Positions 8,541 through 15,878 of a DNA stretch of 64,000 nucleotides are shown here, in pieces. How positions within the stretch are numbered: the first letter of the stretch is position 1; every line of letters begins with the position of its first letter. The notes under the pieces are model-generated. The model made no database searches and had not been told where the DNA came from. It was given only the letters and a program-made list of their open reading frames with translations. The stretch is from NCBI RefSeq assembly GCF_002934685.1, contig NZ_NKHL01000098.1, forward strand, positions 21,490 through 85,489, given 5' to 3'. The position numbers and the translations under genes are program-made. The stretch comes from Pseudomonas bohemica (lineage in GTDB: Bacteria > Pseudomonadota > Gammaproteobacteria > Pseudomonadales > Pseudomonadaceae).

Positions 8541-9299
8541 TCAATGAAGGCCTTTCTCCCAGGCTTTGTGGTTCTTCCGGGCATCTTGAATGAAGGGCGA
8601 CCACTGGATCAGTTTGAGCACGCATTTATTGAGTGCATTGCCCACCCGGTCGAGGGGGCGGTGGACGTCCAGGAACAGCACAACACGCACGCCGTCGGTG
8701 TCGTTCCAGACCTGATGGCGATAGGTGTCATCAAACACCATCAGGTTACCCGGCTCCCAATGACGGATCTCGTCCCCCACCTGAATACGGCAATTGGCTT
8801 TCGGTTCCGGGATGATCAAACCCAGATGGGCACGCAGCAAACCGTTGTATGGGCCGCGATGCGGCGGTATGTGCTTGCCGGGACTCAAGATGGAAAAGAA
8901 CGCCGTAAACATGCCGGGGATAGACTCGACAATTTGTGCGGTCTGCGGGCATTTGGCGCAGTTGCCATCCATCCTGTAACCATATCCGTGCAGGAAAAAG
9001 GTCTTCCACCGGTCATCTTGCGTCAGGTTGACCTGGTCTTTGGAAATGTCCTGAAAGTTAGGAATGCCGTCATGGTTTTTCAGTACGGCATTCAACTCGT
9101 CGACAATCACAGGCCACTTGGACTCCAGCATCTGCGCCCATTCGAACAGTGTCGGATCGAAAAACGGAGTGTTGCCAACCGTGGAGTGCCGGCGAATGAA
9201 CCGCTCAAGCTTTTTGATGATCCACAAGCCGACTGCAACGCTGGGACGATGTTTACGTTTGCCTTTTTTTTGTGGGGCTTTTGACGGCTCTGTTTGCAT
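8541..9299 (-). CDS. LpxO-like aspartyl/asparaginyl beta-hydroxylase family dioxygenase
   Basis: 252 residues. I start at the ATG at 9299, which has an AGGA site seven bases away and a 32-base gap to the previous gene; a longer version from 9365 lacks a ribosome site. It has the double-stranded beta-helix iron/2-oxoglutarate core: PPHRGPYNGLLRAHLGL supplies the first His, and FDDTYRHQVWN followed by RVVLFLD the distal His and Arg. In LpxO this family hydroxylates the alpha carbon of a lipid A acyl chain. As last gene of the leftward sphingolipid operon, it probably 2-hydroxylates the ceramide acyl chain. A lysine-rich N-terminal segment and one hydrophobic stretch suggest membrane association. 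Confidence 0.85.
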   Translation of the reverse strand: MQTEPSKAPQKKGKRKHRPSVAVGLWIIKKLERFIRRHSTVGNTPFFDPTLFEWAQMLESKWPVIVDELNAVLKNHDGIPNFQDISKDQVNLTQDDRWKTFFLHGYGYRMDGNCAKCPQTAQIVESIPGMFTAFFSILSPGKHIPPHRGPYNGLLRAHLGLIIPEPKANCRIQVGDEIRHWEPGNLMVFDDTYRHQVWNDTDGVRVVLFLDVHRPLDRVGNALNKCVLKLIQWSPFIQDARKNHKAWEKGLH

Positions 9300-9331
9300 G
9301 TCTGATCCTGACGGCAAGGTGTTTGAAATAC

Positions 9332-10297
9332 TTAGCGAAGCTGACGGTTTTTCAATAACCGCCATAACAGCGGCCAACAGAAGATGAGTGGATAACGACG
9401 CAGGCGCGCACTGACGACCACAGGTTCGCCAAGGTGGCGTTCGAGCTTCCAGATGACGTAATCCAGGCCGTTCTCGAAGGTGTAAAACGACTTGATCAGT
9501 CGCAACACGTTGAGTACTCGACCGGCAATCCTTCTGCGTTGCCACCGAACGGCATGCGATCTTGCCCGCGCATCTGCGGGCGATTGGGCGTATCGGTCAT
9601 CCTGCCCCTCGACAGGAGATAGCCTTGGCACAGACTGCACTGCGGCGCGGGTGATACTCGCGTAGTAGCTGACATCGTGCCGGACGATCTCCGCCGGCCG
9701 ACTGGCGCGCTCCGGGCGCAGCTCGGTGCGATAAGTCAGCGTCAGTGCGCGCTCCCACACGGCGGCGCTTTCGAGTACGTCCTGGTGGTCGGTCAAGGCT
9801 TCGGACATCATTTTCACGACGGCGTTGGCCAGGGCCATATGCACGCGGGCGCTGATGGTTTCATCGCGAGAAAAGACGAGCCGGGAAGGTTGCGAGAACC
9901 GTCCCCACAGATAACCGTGGAACCACGATGAAGTGCCCCTTTCGAAGTCCGATAGCGTAATCAGCGCGCATTTGGCCCGAACAGGCAAACCGTCCGGGGC
10001 GAACACGTTGATCGAGAAAACGGTAGGGGGCAGCCAGGCGTCCATCAGCTCCTTGAACTTGCTTGTCCGAACGTTGGCGTAGCTGTCCACCAACACATAA
10101 AGGTCGACCAGACCTTCTGAAAAATTACTGCTGCGCAAACACGACCCATATAAAAGAATGGCGCTGACGGCTTCACCAAATCGCGAGAGCAACTCATCGG
10201 TCAATGCCTTCAATGGATCAGCAACGGGGCGCGCGCATTCCTTTGACACAAGGTCAATCAGCACGCTGGATGTTGAAGTGGGGCAGGCCTGGTTCAC
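9332..10297 (-). CDS. Nucleotidyltransferase-fold protein in sphingolipid operon
   Basis: 321 residues starting at GTG 10297, with an AGAGG site six bases upstream and 12 bases after the lipid-kinase gene. The motif LLYGSCLR followed by GLVDLYVLVD is the Pol-beta-type nucleotidyltransferase signature (G-S ... D-x-x-V-x-V-D). The wider pattern resembles Tam41-type phosphatidate cytidylyltransferases. A C-terminal hydrophobic stretch precedes the end. Placed directly after a ceramide-kinase-like gene, it may activate the phosphorylated ceramide or head-group precursor with a nucleotide. That role is inference. The third catalytic carboxylate cannot be assigned with confidence by eye. Confidence 0.7.
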   Translation of the reverse strand: MNQACPTSTSSVLIDLVSKECARPVADPLKALTDELLSRFGEAVSAILLYGSCLRSSNFSEGLVDLYVLVDSYANVRTSKFKELMDAWLPPTVFSINVFAPDGLPVRAKCALITLSDFERGTSSWFHGYLWGRFSQPSRLVFSRDETISARVHMALANAVVKMMSEALTDHQDVLESAAVWERALTLTYRTELRPERASRPAEIVRHDVSYYASITRAAVQSVPRLSPVEGQDDRYAQSPADARARSHAVRWQRRRIAGRVLNVLRLIKSFYTFENGLDYVIWKLERHLGEPVVVSARLRRYPLIFCWPLLWRLLKNRQLR

Positions 10298-10309
10298 ATG
10301 CGGCCTCTC

Positions 10310-11344
10310 TTAAAAAATCACAAAACGAATGGAGGCGGTCGCCGATAACTCAAGCGGCCCTTGCGTGGAGAAAATCTCGCCGTCCAGCAGGTACTCGGTC
10401 AACCCTTCGATGGTGGTTTTGTTCAGGTTATGGCTGACGTAAGCCTGATCCTGGGTGATGGCCGGAGCGGTTTTGCCGCGCAACACATAAAACAGGGATC
10501 GCACCAGCTTGGGCGCCCGGTCGCTGATCGCAGTGAAATGGATCGGCGCTTTTTCGGTGCCCCAGTAGGGCGTGCTTCTGAGTAGCAGCGTGTCCAGGGT
10601 GGTCGCGAGAATGACCATCCATCTGGCGTTCAGCGTGTGCTGGGGAAGGTTCAGTCTGGCGGTAGTCGCAGACGCGAAAGGCAGACTTCGTTTCCAGAAC
10701 AGCGACACCAGCATCCTGCCGAATGCAAGCGAGGGCCCCAGAGCGCCACGCACGCCTGTGCCACGGACGTGGCTGTGAAAGTACCGGACACCTTCGACCA
10801 CTGCGCCGGCTCCGAAAAACAGACCGCATTGAGACTGCAGCGAGCCTGGGTCCGATACCTGAAGCGCGCTGCGCAATCTCGATGCGGGGGCCGACCGCGC
10901 ACCGCGACGCCAGTCATGCAGCGCCTGGAGCACCTTCAGTGGACGTTGCCGCACGCCCAGATCACGCGCGCTCATGTTGGTGGTGCCTGCCGGGACAATG
11001 AGGACATTTGGCCAGGTGGTCGGCTGCAACTGGATCAGCGCCGTCAAGGCCGCCTGCAGACTGCCATCGCCTCCGACCACGACCAGCAGATCCTTCGGTT
11101 CGAGTGCGAAGGACACGATCGCTGCGCTGATTTGCGCCGGTGTTGAGGCTTCAACAATGCAGGCATCGGAAAGCTGGGCGACGAGGTGTCTGAATTTCGT
11201 CAGATGGCGACGCACGTATCCGCCCTTGGGATTGAGCACTACGCCAATTCTCTGCGCGGAAGCGGCTTGATCATCAATCATCGTTACGACGGCCTGCAAA
11301 GAATTCGGAGCAATGGCTTGGGGGTTGGAAAGAGCAATGGCCAT
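10310..11344 (-). CDS. Diacylglycerol-kinase-family lipid kinase, likely ceramide kinase (CpgB-like)
   Basis: 344 residues from ATG 11344, 7 bases after the LptG-like stop. It carries the hallmarks of the DAGK catalytic family: VLNPKGGYVRRH near the N-terminus, nucleotide-binding VVVGGDGSLQAA (usually GGDGT), the VPAGTTNMSARDLG loop, and a late LLDGEIF containing the conserved Asp-Gly-Glu. Bacterial and eukaryotic ceramide and sphingosine kinases belong to this family. In Caulobacter the homologous step makes ceramide 1-phosphate on the way to ceramide phosphoglycerate. The operon context points to ceramide rather than diacylglycerol as substrate. Confidence 0.82.
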   Translation of the reverse strand: MAIALSNPQAIAPNSLQAVVTMIDDQAASAQRIGVVLNPKGGYVRRHLTKFRHLVAQLSDACIVEASTPAQISAAIVSFALEPKDLLVVVGGDGSLQAALTALIQLQPTTWPNVLIVPAGTTNMSARDLGVRQRPLKVLQALHDWRRGARSAPASRLRSALQVSDPGSLQSQCGLFFGAGAVVEGVRYFHSHVRGTGVRGALGPSLAFGRMLVSLFWKRSLPFASATTARLNLPQHTLNARWMVILATTLDTLLLRSTPYWGTEKAPIHFTAISDRAPKLVRSLFYVLRGKTAPAITQDQAYVSHNLNKTTIEGLTEYLLDGEIFSTQGPLELSATASIRFVIF

Positions 11345-11351
11345 GTCAGTG

Positions 11352-12431
11352 TCACGCCGCTCGATCGAATCGGTAGACCAGCCACAAGGCGACAGCCAGG
11401 AGCACAAGCGAGGGAGCCAGCGTCGTGAGCATCACGTTGCCGTTGAGCAACAGGCCAAGATTGGCCACGATCTGATTGGTTACATAGATCAGAAGTCCCA
11501 CGACAGCGCCGATGGCCAGGCGGCCGCCCAGCCCCGGGGAGCGTTGCTGGACGAACGTGAAGGGCACCGCGAAGAGAATCATGGCCAGGGTCAGGATGGG
11601 CCTCCCCAGTTTCTGCCACATGGCCATTTCGTACTCGCCAGTGGGCTGGTCGGATCCATTGAGAAAGAGGATGTAGTGATGCAGTTGCTGGACAGAAAAA
11701 CTGTCGGTGGGCAGCGACAGATCTCTCAGGCGACGGTCAGAGAACACCGCGTCCCACACCATCTGATCCTGTTCGCGCACCGTCTCCTCGTCCTGGCCCC
11801 ACTCCTTGATCCGCGGGTGGTTGAGCAACCACGAGCCGTCGGGCCGCACTTCTGCGCTGTCCGCAAAAATATAGGAGGACAGGCGCAGGTCAGAGGTGAG
11901 CCGGAAGATTTCCACGTTGAGCGGGGTGTTGTGGCGTCCCATCGCGCCTATTCGTGCAACTTCATTGCCGCGACGCGCCCAGATGCTTCCGGTCGGTTTG
12001 GCGGCTTCGCCAGAAATGGCCAGCGCTGCGTTGCGGATCTGCACGCTGCGTTGCTGAAGCGGTGACGCAACCCACTCGTCGATGGCGCCCAGCGCGACCA
12101 CTACGATCAGGCCCGCCGCCATGGTCGTGATGGCAATGCGCAAAATGGAGACCCCCGCCGCACGCATTGCCGTCAGCTCTTGAGTCAACGCCAGTTGCCC
12201 GAGCCCGGTGATACCTCCTAGCAGGGCGATGAAAGGCCCCAGATCCACAGCGCGGCGGGGCAGCGTCATCACGACGACTTCGACAGCCTGAGTCCATCGA
12301 TAGCCTCCGGAGGTCACGTCATCGAGCTCCGCGATGAGATCGAATGTGGTGAACAGCGGCAGCAGCAACAACGCAGCTGCAGCGAATCCGACCAGCACAT
12401 TGCGTATCAGGTAGAAACTGATCCTTCTCAT
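11352..12431 (-). CDS. LptG-like permease (YjgP/YjgQ family), sphingolipid operon paralogue
   Basis: 359 residues, starting within ATGA shared with the LptF-like stop (4-base overlap 12428-12431). It has three N-terminal membrane helices with the conserved GGITGLGQLALTQELTAMRAAG coupling region, a periplasmic beta-jellyroll and three C-terminal helices, which is the full family length. LptF/LptG with LptB2 extract lipopolysaccharide from the inner membrane. This pair sits among lipid-synthesis genes with no lptA, lptB or lptC beside it, so it is probably a second, dedicated permease that sends the sphingolipid to the outer membrane using a shared or distant ATPase. Confidence 0.85.
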   Translation of the reverse strand: MRRISFYLIRNVLVGFAAAALLLLPLFTTFDLIAELDDVTSGGYRWTQAVEVVVMTLPRRAVDLGPFIALLGGITGLGQLALTQELTAMRAAGVSILRIAITTMAAGLIVVVALGAIDEWVASPLQQRSVQIRNAALAISGEAAKPTGSIWARRGNEVARIGAMGRHNTPLNVEIFRLTSDLRLSSYIFADSAEVRPDGSWLLNHPRIKEWGQDEETVREQDQMVWDAVFSDRRLRDLSLPTDSFSVQQLHHYILFLNGSDQPTGEYEMAMWQKLGRPILTLAMILFAVPFTFVQQRSPGLGGRLAIGAVVGLLIYVTNQIVANLGLLLNGNVMLTTLAPSLVLLAVALWLVYRFDRAA

Positions 12432-13504
12432 TTGAGACGCCGACGCAAAAGTGACAGGTCTCTGATCAGAAACGCCAGTAATGCAACGCTCATGACCAGC
12501 GGAATCAGCCACACGCCTGGAGTAAGAGGAATAACGGCGTTGCCGACCAGTGTTCTGCAAATGTTGCCGGCATAGAAGATCACCGCAAAAACCAGCGCGA
12601 CGGGGAGGAGCGTCGAAAAGCGCCCTTTGCGCGGCGCGGTTCTGCTAAGCGGTACCGCAAGCAGGGCGAGGAGCATTGCGCTGATACCACGCGTTTCACG
12701 CCACTGGAGTTCAGCCTTATCCTGAGGTTGCGCCGAAATACTCAGCATCGCTGTGGAGGTGGATTTTCGCTTGTTGTCAGGCTCCAGCTCCAAGGGCTTC
12801 AGTTGCAGCAGCAGCTTGTTGTTGAAGGTGTTCACGACGTCCCTGGAGTCCTGATGATCCAAGGTGTATGAGCTGCCTTGTGTAAGTTCAACCACCGGTG
12901 CGGCAGGATTGGCATCGATGACTTTCGCGGAATGAGCTCGAAAAATTCGGGATTTGCCCTCGGCCGGGTCGTAGATCAGGGTTTCACTGAGATCACCTGA
13001 TTGCTTGTTGATGGATTCGGCGAGGATCATCCGACCGTTGTCCGGGTTCAGGTTGAATCGTTGGGGAAGAAGGTGACTGACGTCCAGATCGGTTTTGGAC
13101 TGCTGTTCCAGTTGGTAGCTCTGCGTGTACGCCCAGGGGCGTCCGTAGACGGACAGTACCGTCACGGCGATGGCGACAGGCAGCGAGATCAGGGCAATTG
13201 CCTTATAAAGACGTGCAGGGCTGCTCCCCGAGGCGAAAATGGCGGTAATTTCCGAGTCGTGATAAAGCCTGCCCAATGCCATCGCCACGGATGTGTAGAG
13301 AGCGACGGGAACCAACATTTCGAGACCAATGATGACCTTGTACATCACCATGTCCGCCACGGACTGCAACGCGAGCGTGCCATTTGTGGCCTGTGTCAAA
13401 TAACGTTCTGCGGAGTAGCTTGCGAAAATGAAGGTCAGGATGCTGACCATGATGGTCACAGGGCGACGAATCTCGGCAATGATGTAACGTTCGATCAGAC
13501 CCAT
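12428..13504 (-). CDS. LptF-like permease (YjgP/YjgQ family), sphingolipid operon paralogue
   Basis: 358 residues. Start ATG 13504 has GGGA about eight bases upstream. The protein begins MGLIERYIIAEIRRP, the standard LptF amphipathic entry, then membrane helices flanking a YHDSEITAIFASG coupling loop, a large periplasmic domain with an FRAHSAKVI-type strand, and three C-terminal helices. It overlaps the LptG-like gene by four bases, as expected for a co-translated heterodimer. The housekeeping lptFG genes of Pseudomonas lie elsewhere next to a leucyl aminopeptidase, which is absent here, so this is a paralogous pair. Confidence 0.85.
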   Translation of the reverse strand: MGLIERYIIAEIRRPVTIMVSILTFIFASYSAERYLTQATNGTLALQSVADMVMYKVIIGLEMLVPVALYTSVAMALGRLYHDSEITAIFASGSSPARLYKAIALISLPVAIAVTVLSVYGRPWAYTQSYQLEQQSKTDLDVSHLLPQRFNLNPDNGRMILAESINKQSGDLSETLIYDPAEGKSRIFRAHSAKVIDANPAAPVVELTQGSSYTLDHQDSRDVVNTFNNKLLLQLKPLELEPDNKRKSTSTAMLSISAQPQDKAELQWRETRGISAMLLALLAVPLSRTAPRKGRFSTLLPVALVFAVIFYAGNICRTLVGNAVIPLTPGVWLIPLVMSVALLAFLIRDLSLLRRRLK

Positions 13505-13568
13505 TGCGTTGTTCCCGCAGGCTGGCGACTGCTCGTTGTTCTGGATGAATGCGCGAGCCTGGCGGTTT

Positions 13569-14411
13569 TCAAATGGATGCTCGCTGCCGGAGCGTTTTCT
13601 CGACAAGTATGAAGTCGTCAACGGTGTCGATATCAACGGCTGCGTCGGCAAACGGCATGATCACCGCGCCCACACGAACGCCCACTGCACGTGACATGCG
13701 TTGCATGGCCTGATCCAGGCTTAAGGTTCCGAGCAGATATCTGAGGGTTGAAGTAAAACCCAGCGCGCCCATGACGGTTCTTTTAGGATTTTTACGACGC
13801 TGCTCGATGTCTTTCCAAAAGTCGGCGACCTTTGCGCTTTCCTCCGTCATGAAGGCGAACAGGTTGCTGCCGCAGAAAGGCCCGCCTTTGAGTTTGATCG
13901 CTGTCCGTCTGTTGTCCGGGAATTTGGCCAATACGGTGGCAAGTGGCGTCAAGGCCACAGTCACGTCGCATCCGCTCATCTGGGAGCGTTCAAGAAAGTA
14001 ATCGACAATCTCCGATTGCAGCAGAGCGTGATCGGCAGTCGTTACGAGTACCGGGCGTGTTCGAATGTGCGTCAATCCGCGATAGGCGCTTTGACTCGGT
14101 GACGCCGCAGGCTCAAGCATCGACAGCGCCCCGCAAGCGATCATGTCGCGCATCGTCGAGTCACCATCAAGCATCCGGCTGCCTGGGCCGACCAGCGTAA
14201 TGTCCGATACATGCCTTGAGCCCTGTAATGCGCTCACTACCCGATAAAGCATCGGTAGGCCGTGTACGGGGGTCAACGCCTTGCAGCCCGCTTCACCCAA
14301 TGCGGCTACAGGGTCCCCCGGATGTCTGTCACCTGCAAGGATCAGCGCCGAGAATCGAGCCAGCTCAGATGTGCTTTTCATAGAGCCGGTACCGCTTATA
14401 GGCTTTAGCAC
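13569..14411 (-). CDS. MobA-like NTP transferase in sphingolipid operon
   Basis: 280 residues using the GTG at 14411, which has a GGAG site seven bases before it and lies inside the ceramide-synthase gene. An ATG at 14381 is the alternative. The nucleotide-binding start ALILAGDRHPGDP ... KALTPVHGLPMLYRV is the LAGG-x-G/K-x-L-x-P pattern of sugar and alcohol nucleotidyltransferases, with VLVTTADHALL as the metal-binding Asp region. It probably makes a CDP- or NDP-activated head group (glycerol, glycerate or sugar type) to be joined to ceramide phosphate. The Caulobacter ceramide phosphoglycerate locus also contains a nucleotidyltransferase. The substrate is inferred. Confidence 0.78.
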   Translation of the reverse strand: MLKPISGTGSMKSTSELARFSALILAGDRHPGDPVAALGEAGCKALTPVHGLPMLYRVVSALQGSRHVSDITLVGPGSRMLDGDSTMRDMIACGALSMLEPAASPSQSAYRGLTHIRTRPVLVTTADHALLQSEIVDYFLERSQMSGCDVTVALTPLATVLAKFPDNRRTAIKLKGGPFCGSNLFAFMTEESAKVADFWKDIEQRRKNPKRTVMGALGFTSTLRYLLGTLSLDQAMQRMSRAVGVRVGAVIMPFADAAVDIDTVDDFILVEKTLRQRASI

Positions 14412-15507
14412 CTATGCGCTCCAGAATCCCACGCATTCCGGCGTTCGTTTCGAGGATCCAGGACATTTCCAGGGCCTCAATATTGCGCCGGACAAAAGGG
14501 GCTTTCAGTGCTTCGATGAGCAGTAATGCCAGGACTGGGCCTTGTCGGCTGAACTGATATTGCTGCCTGACACCCATCAATGGCACGCGTGCGGTACGTG
14601 TTCCGGAAACTTTCAGCTTCCAGATCAAACGCAGCCAACCGAACGGCAGCAATCGTCCTTTCAGGGGAGCGATAGCCTCATGAATATTGGGCATGGCTAC
14701 GATGAATGCACACGGTTCGTCGTTGATTTCAGCAATATAAATAAGGTCACTTGGAACGAGAAACTTCAACTGCTTACCAAGCTCGGAAAATTCATGCTCG
14801 GTAAAAGGGACGTATCCCCAGTTATTGGCCCAGGCATCGTTGAATATCTGCCTCAGGATTTGCATTTCTGCGTCAAACTTACTCTTATCGATCGGCCGAA
14901 TCCGGATCACCGATCTTTCTCTGTCCATCATTTTTTTTAGCGGGGCCGGAAAATCGAGCTCTTCGGTACGCATCCAGTAAGCGATCAAATCCATCGCAGG
15001 TTCGTAGTTCGAACCCAACACGTGATTTTCATAATAGGGATGGTTGTGATTCATGAACGCGGACGGCGGTGTATCAAACCCGTCGATTAAAAGGCCGCTC
15101 TCTTGATTGATATTCAGAGTGAAAGGCCCCGTAATCCGCTTGGCTTCTTGATCCCTAAGCCAGTGCTCGGCAGTGGCAATCAACACGGCAAAGACTTCAG
15201 GCTCGTCGATGGCGTCGAGCATGCCGAAGTGACCCGTGTCGGCTCCGTGCAAGTCCCGATGTAGAGCGTCTACCTGGGCGAGGATGCGACCTATCACCGC
15301 ACCATCACGTCTTGCGAGCCAGGCTTGCCACTTGACATGCCCTGACGCAGGGTTCTTGTCTGAGAGGTGCTCTTGCCTTTCGACCCGCAGCGGTTCGATC
15401 CAATAGGGGTCGTTTTTATAGAGCATCCCGGGAAAGGTTATGAATTCGTTCAGCAACTGCCGATTTTCTACTGCCTCAATGGTAATCAGGTTGTTCGTGT
15501 TATTCAT
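14365..15507 (-). CDS. cerS: Bacterial ceramide synthase, GNAT-like N-acyltransferase (bCerS)
   Basis: 380 residues of the GNAT-superfamily proteins (sometimes annotated as N-acetyltransferase) shown in Caulobacter to N-acylate the sphingoid base. Visible features are two GNAT-like halves, a central NINQESGLLIDGFDTPP segment with HPYYE, and the FNDAWANNWGYVPFTEHEF block near residue 225 characteristic of this family. It ends ILERIGAKAYKRYRLYEKHI. It is the first gene of the leftward operon and directly faces the acyl-ligase operon across 371 bases. It condenses an acyl-CoA or acyl-ACP with 3-ketosphinganine or sphinganine. Recognition rests on family pattern plus context. Confidence 0.82.
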   Translation of the reverse strand: MNNTNNLITIEAVENRQLLNEFITFPGMLYKNDPYWIEPLRVERQEHLSDKNPASGHVKWQAWLARRDGAVIGRILAQVDALHRDLHGADTGHFGMLDAIDEPEVFAVLIATAEHWLRDQEAKRITGPFTLNINQESGLLIDGFDTPPSAFMNHNHPYYENHVLGSNYEPAMDLIAYWMRTEELDFPAPLKKMMDRERSVIRIRPIDKSKFDAEMQILRQIFNDAWANNWGYVPFTEHEFSELGKQLKFLVPSDLIYIAEINDEPCAFIVAMPNIHEAIAPLKGRLLPFGWLRLIWKLKVSGTRTARVPLMGVRQQYQFSRQGPVLALLLIEALKAPFVRRNIEALEMSWILETNAGMRGILERIGAKAYKRYRLYEKHI

Positions 15508-15878
15508 TGGCCTGCAGGTCTTCTAGGCAAAATGGTGAACGGTGAAGCCTGATTTCCAAATTTGAGCTAGGTATCCGGCGACGACCCCGGACTATCGCTG
15601 AAATATTTTGTTACGTCTACCCACCCTCATCAATGTGCAGTATCGATCAATTTGATAGTAACTCTCGATCTACAAGGCTGTAGTCTCTTGCGGAAGCTGT
15701 GGCAGCCTGTTTTTGAATATGGCTTGGGTTGGTGAGCCAATATTCTGCTCGAAATGATACCTGACCATGATCAGGCGTCCTTGATCCGGCTGTCCCTACG
15801 AACCTTGCCTTCCGCGTATACAGCAGCGTCTGCGCACCAAGCGCCAGTTGTCGTAGAACCTGATTAGAGTCCAACTTA
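15508..15878. promoter_or_regulatory. Divergent control region of the two sphingolipid operons
   Basis: 371 bases between the two opposing operons, with lower GC than the flanks and no convincing protein gene. It must hold the promoters for both operons. It contains an imperfect palindrome CCTGACCATGATCAGG near 15760-15776 and AT-rich stretches near 15595-15660 and 15710-15760. No regulator gene is encoded within the locus, so control is probably by a host regulator. The exact -10 and -35 boxes cannot be assigned by eye. Confidence 0.6.

Noticed and set aside
13569..14411. MobA-like protein considered as molybdenum-cofactor enzyme
   Set aside because: No molybdopterin genes nearby and the gene overlaps the ceramide-synthase gene within a lipid operon.
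15647..15874. Leftward 75-codon frame in the divergent control region
   Set aside because: Would occupy the promoter spacer of the two operons; sequence not protein-like and no ribosome site.
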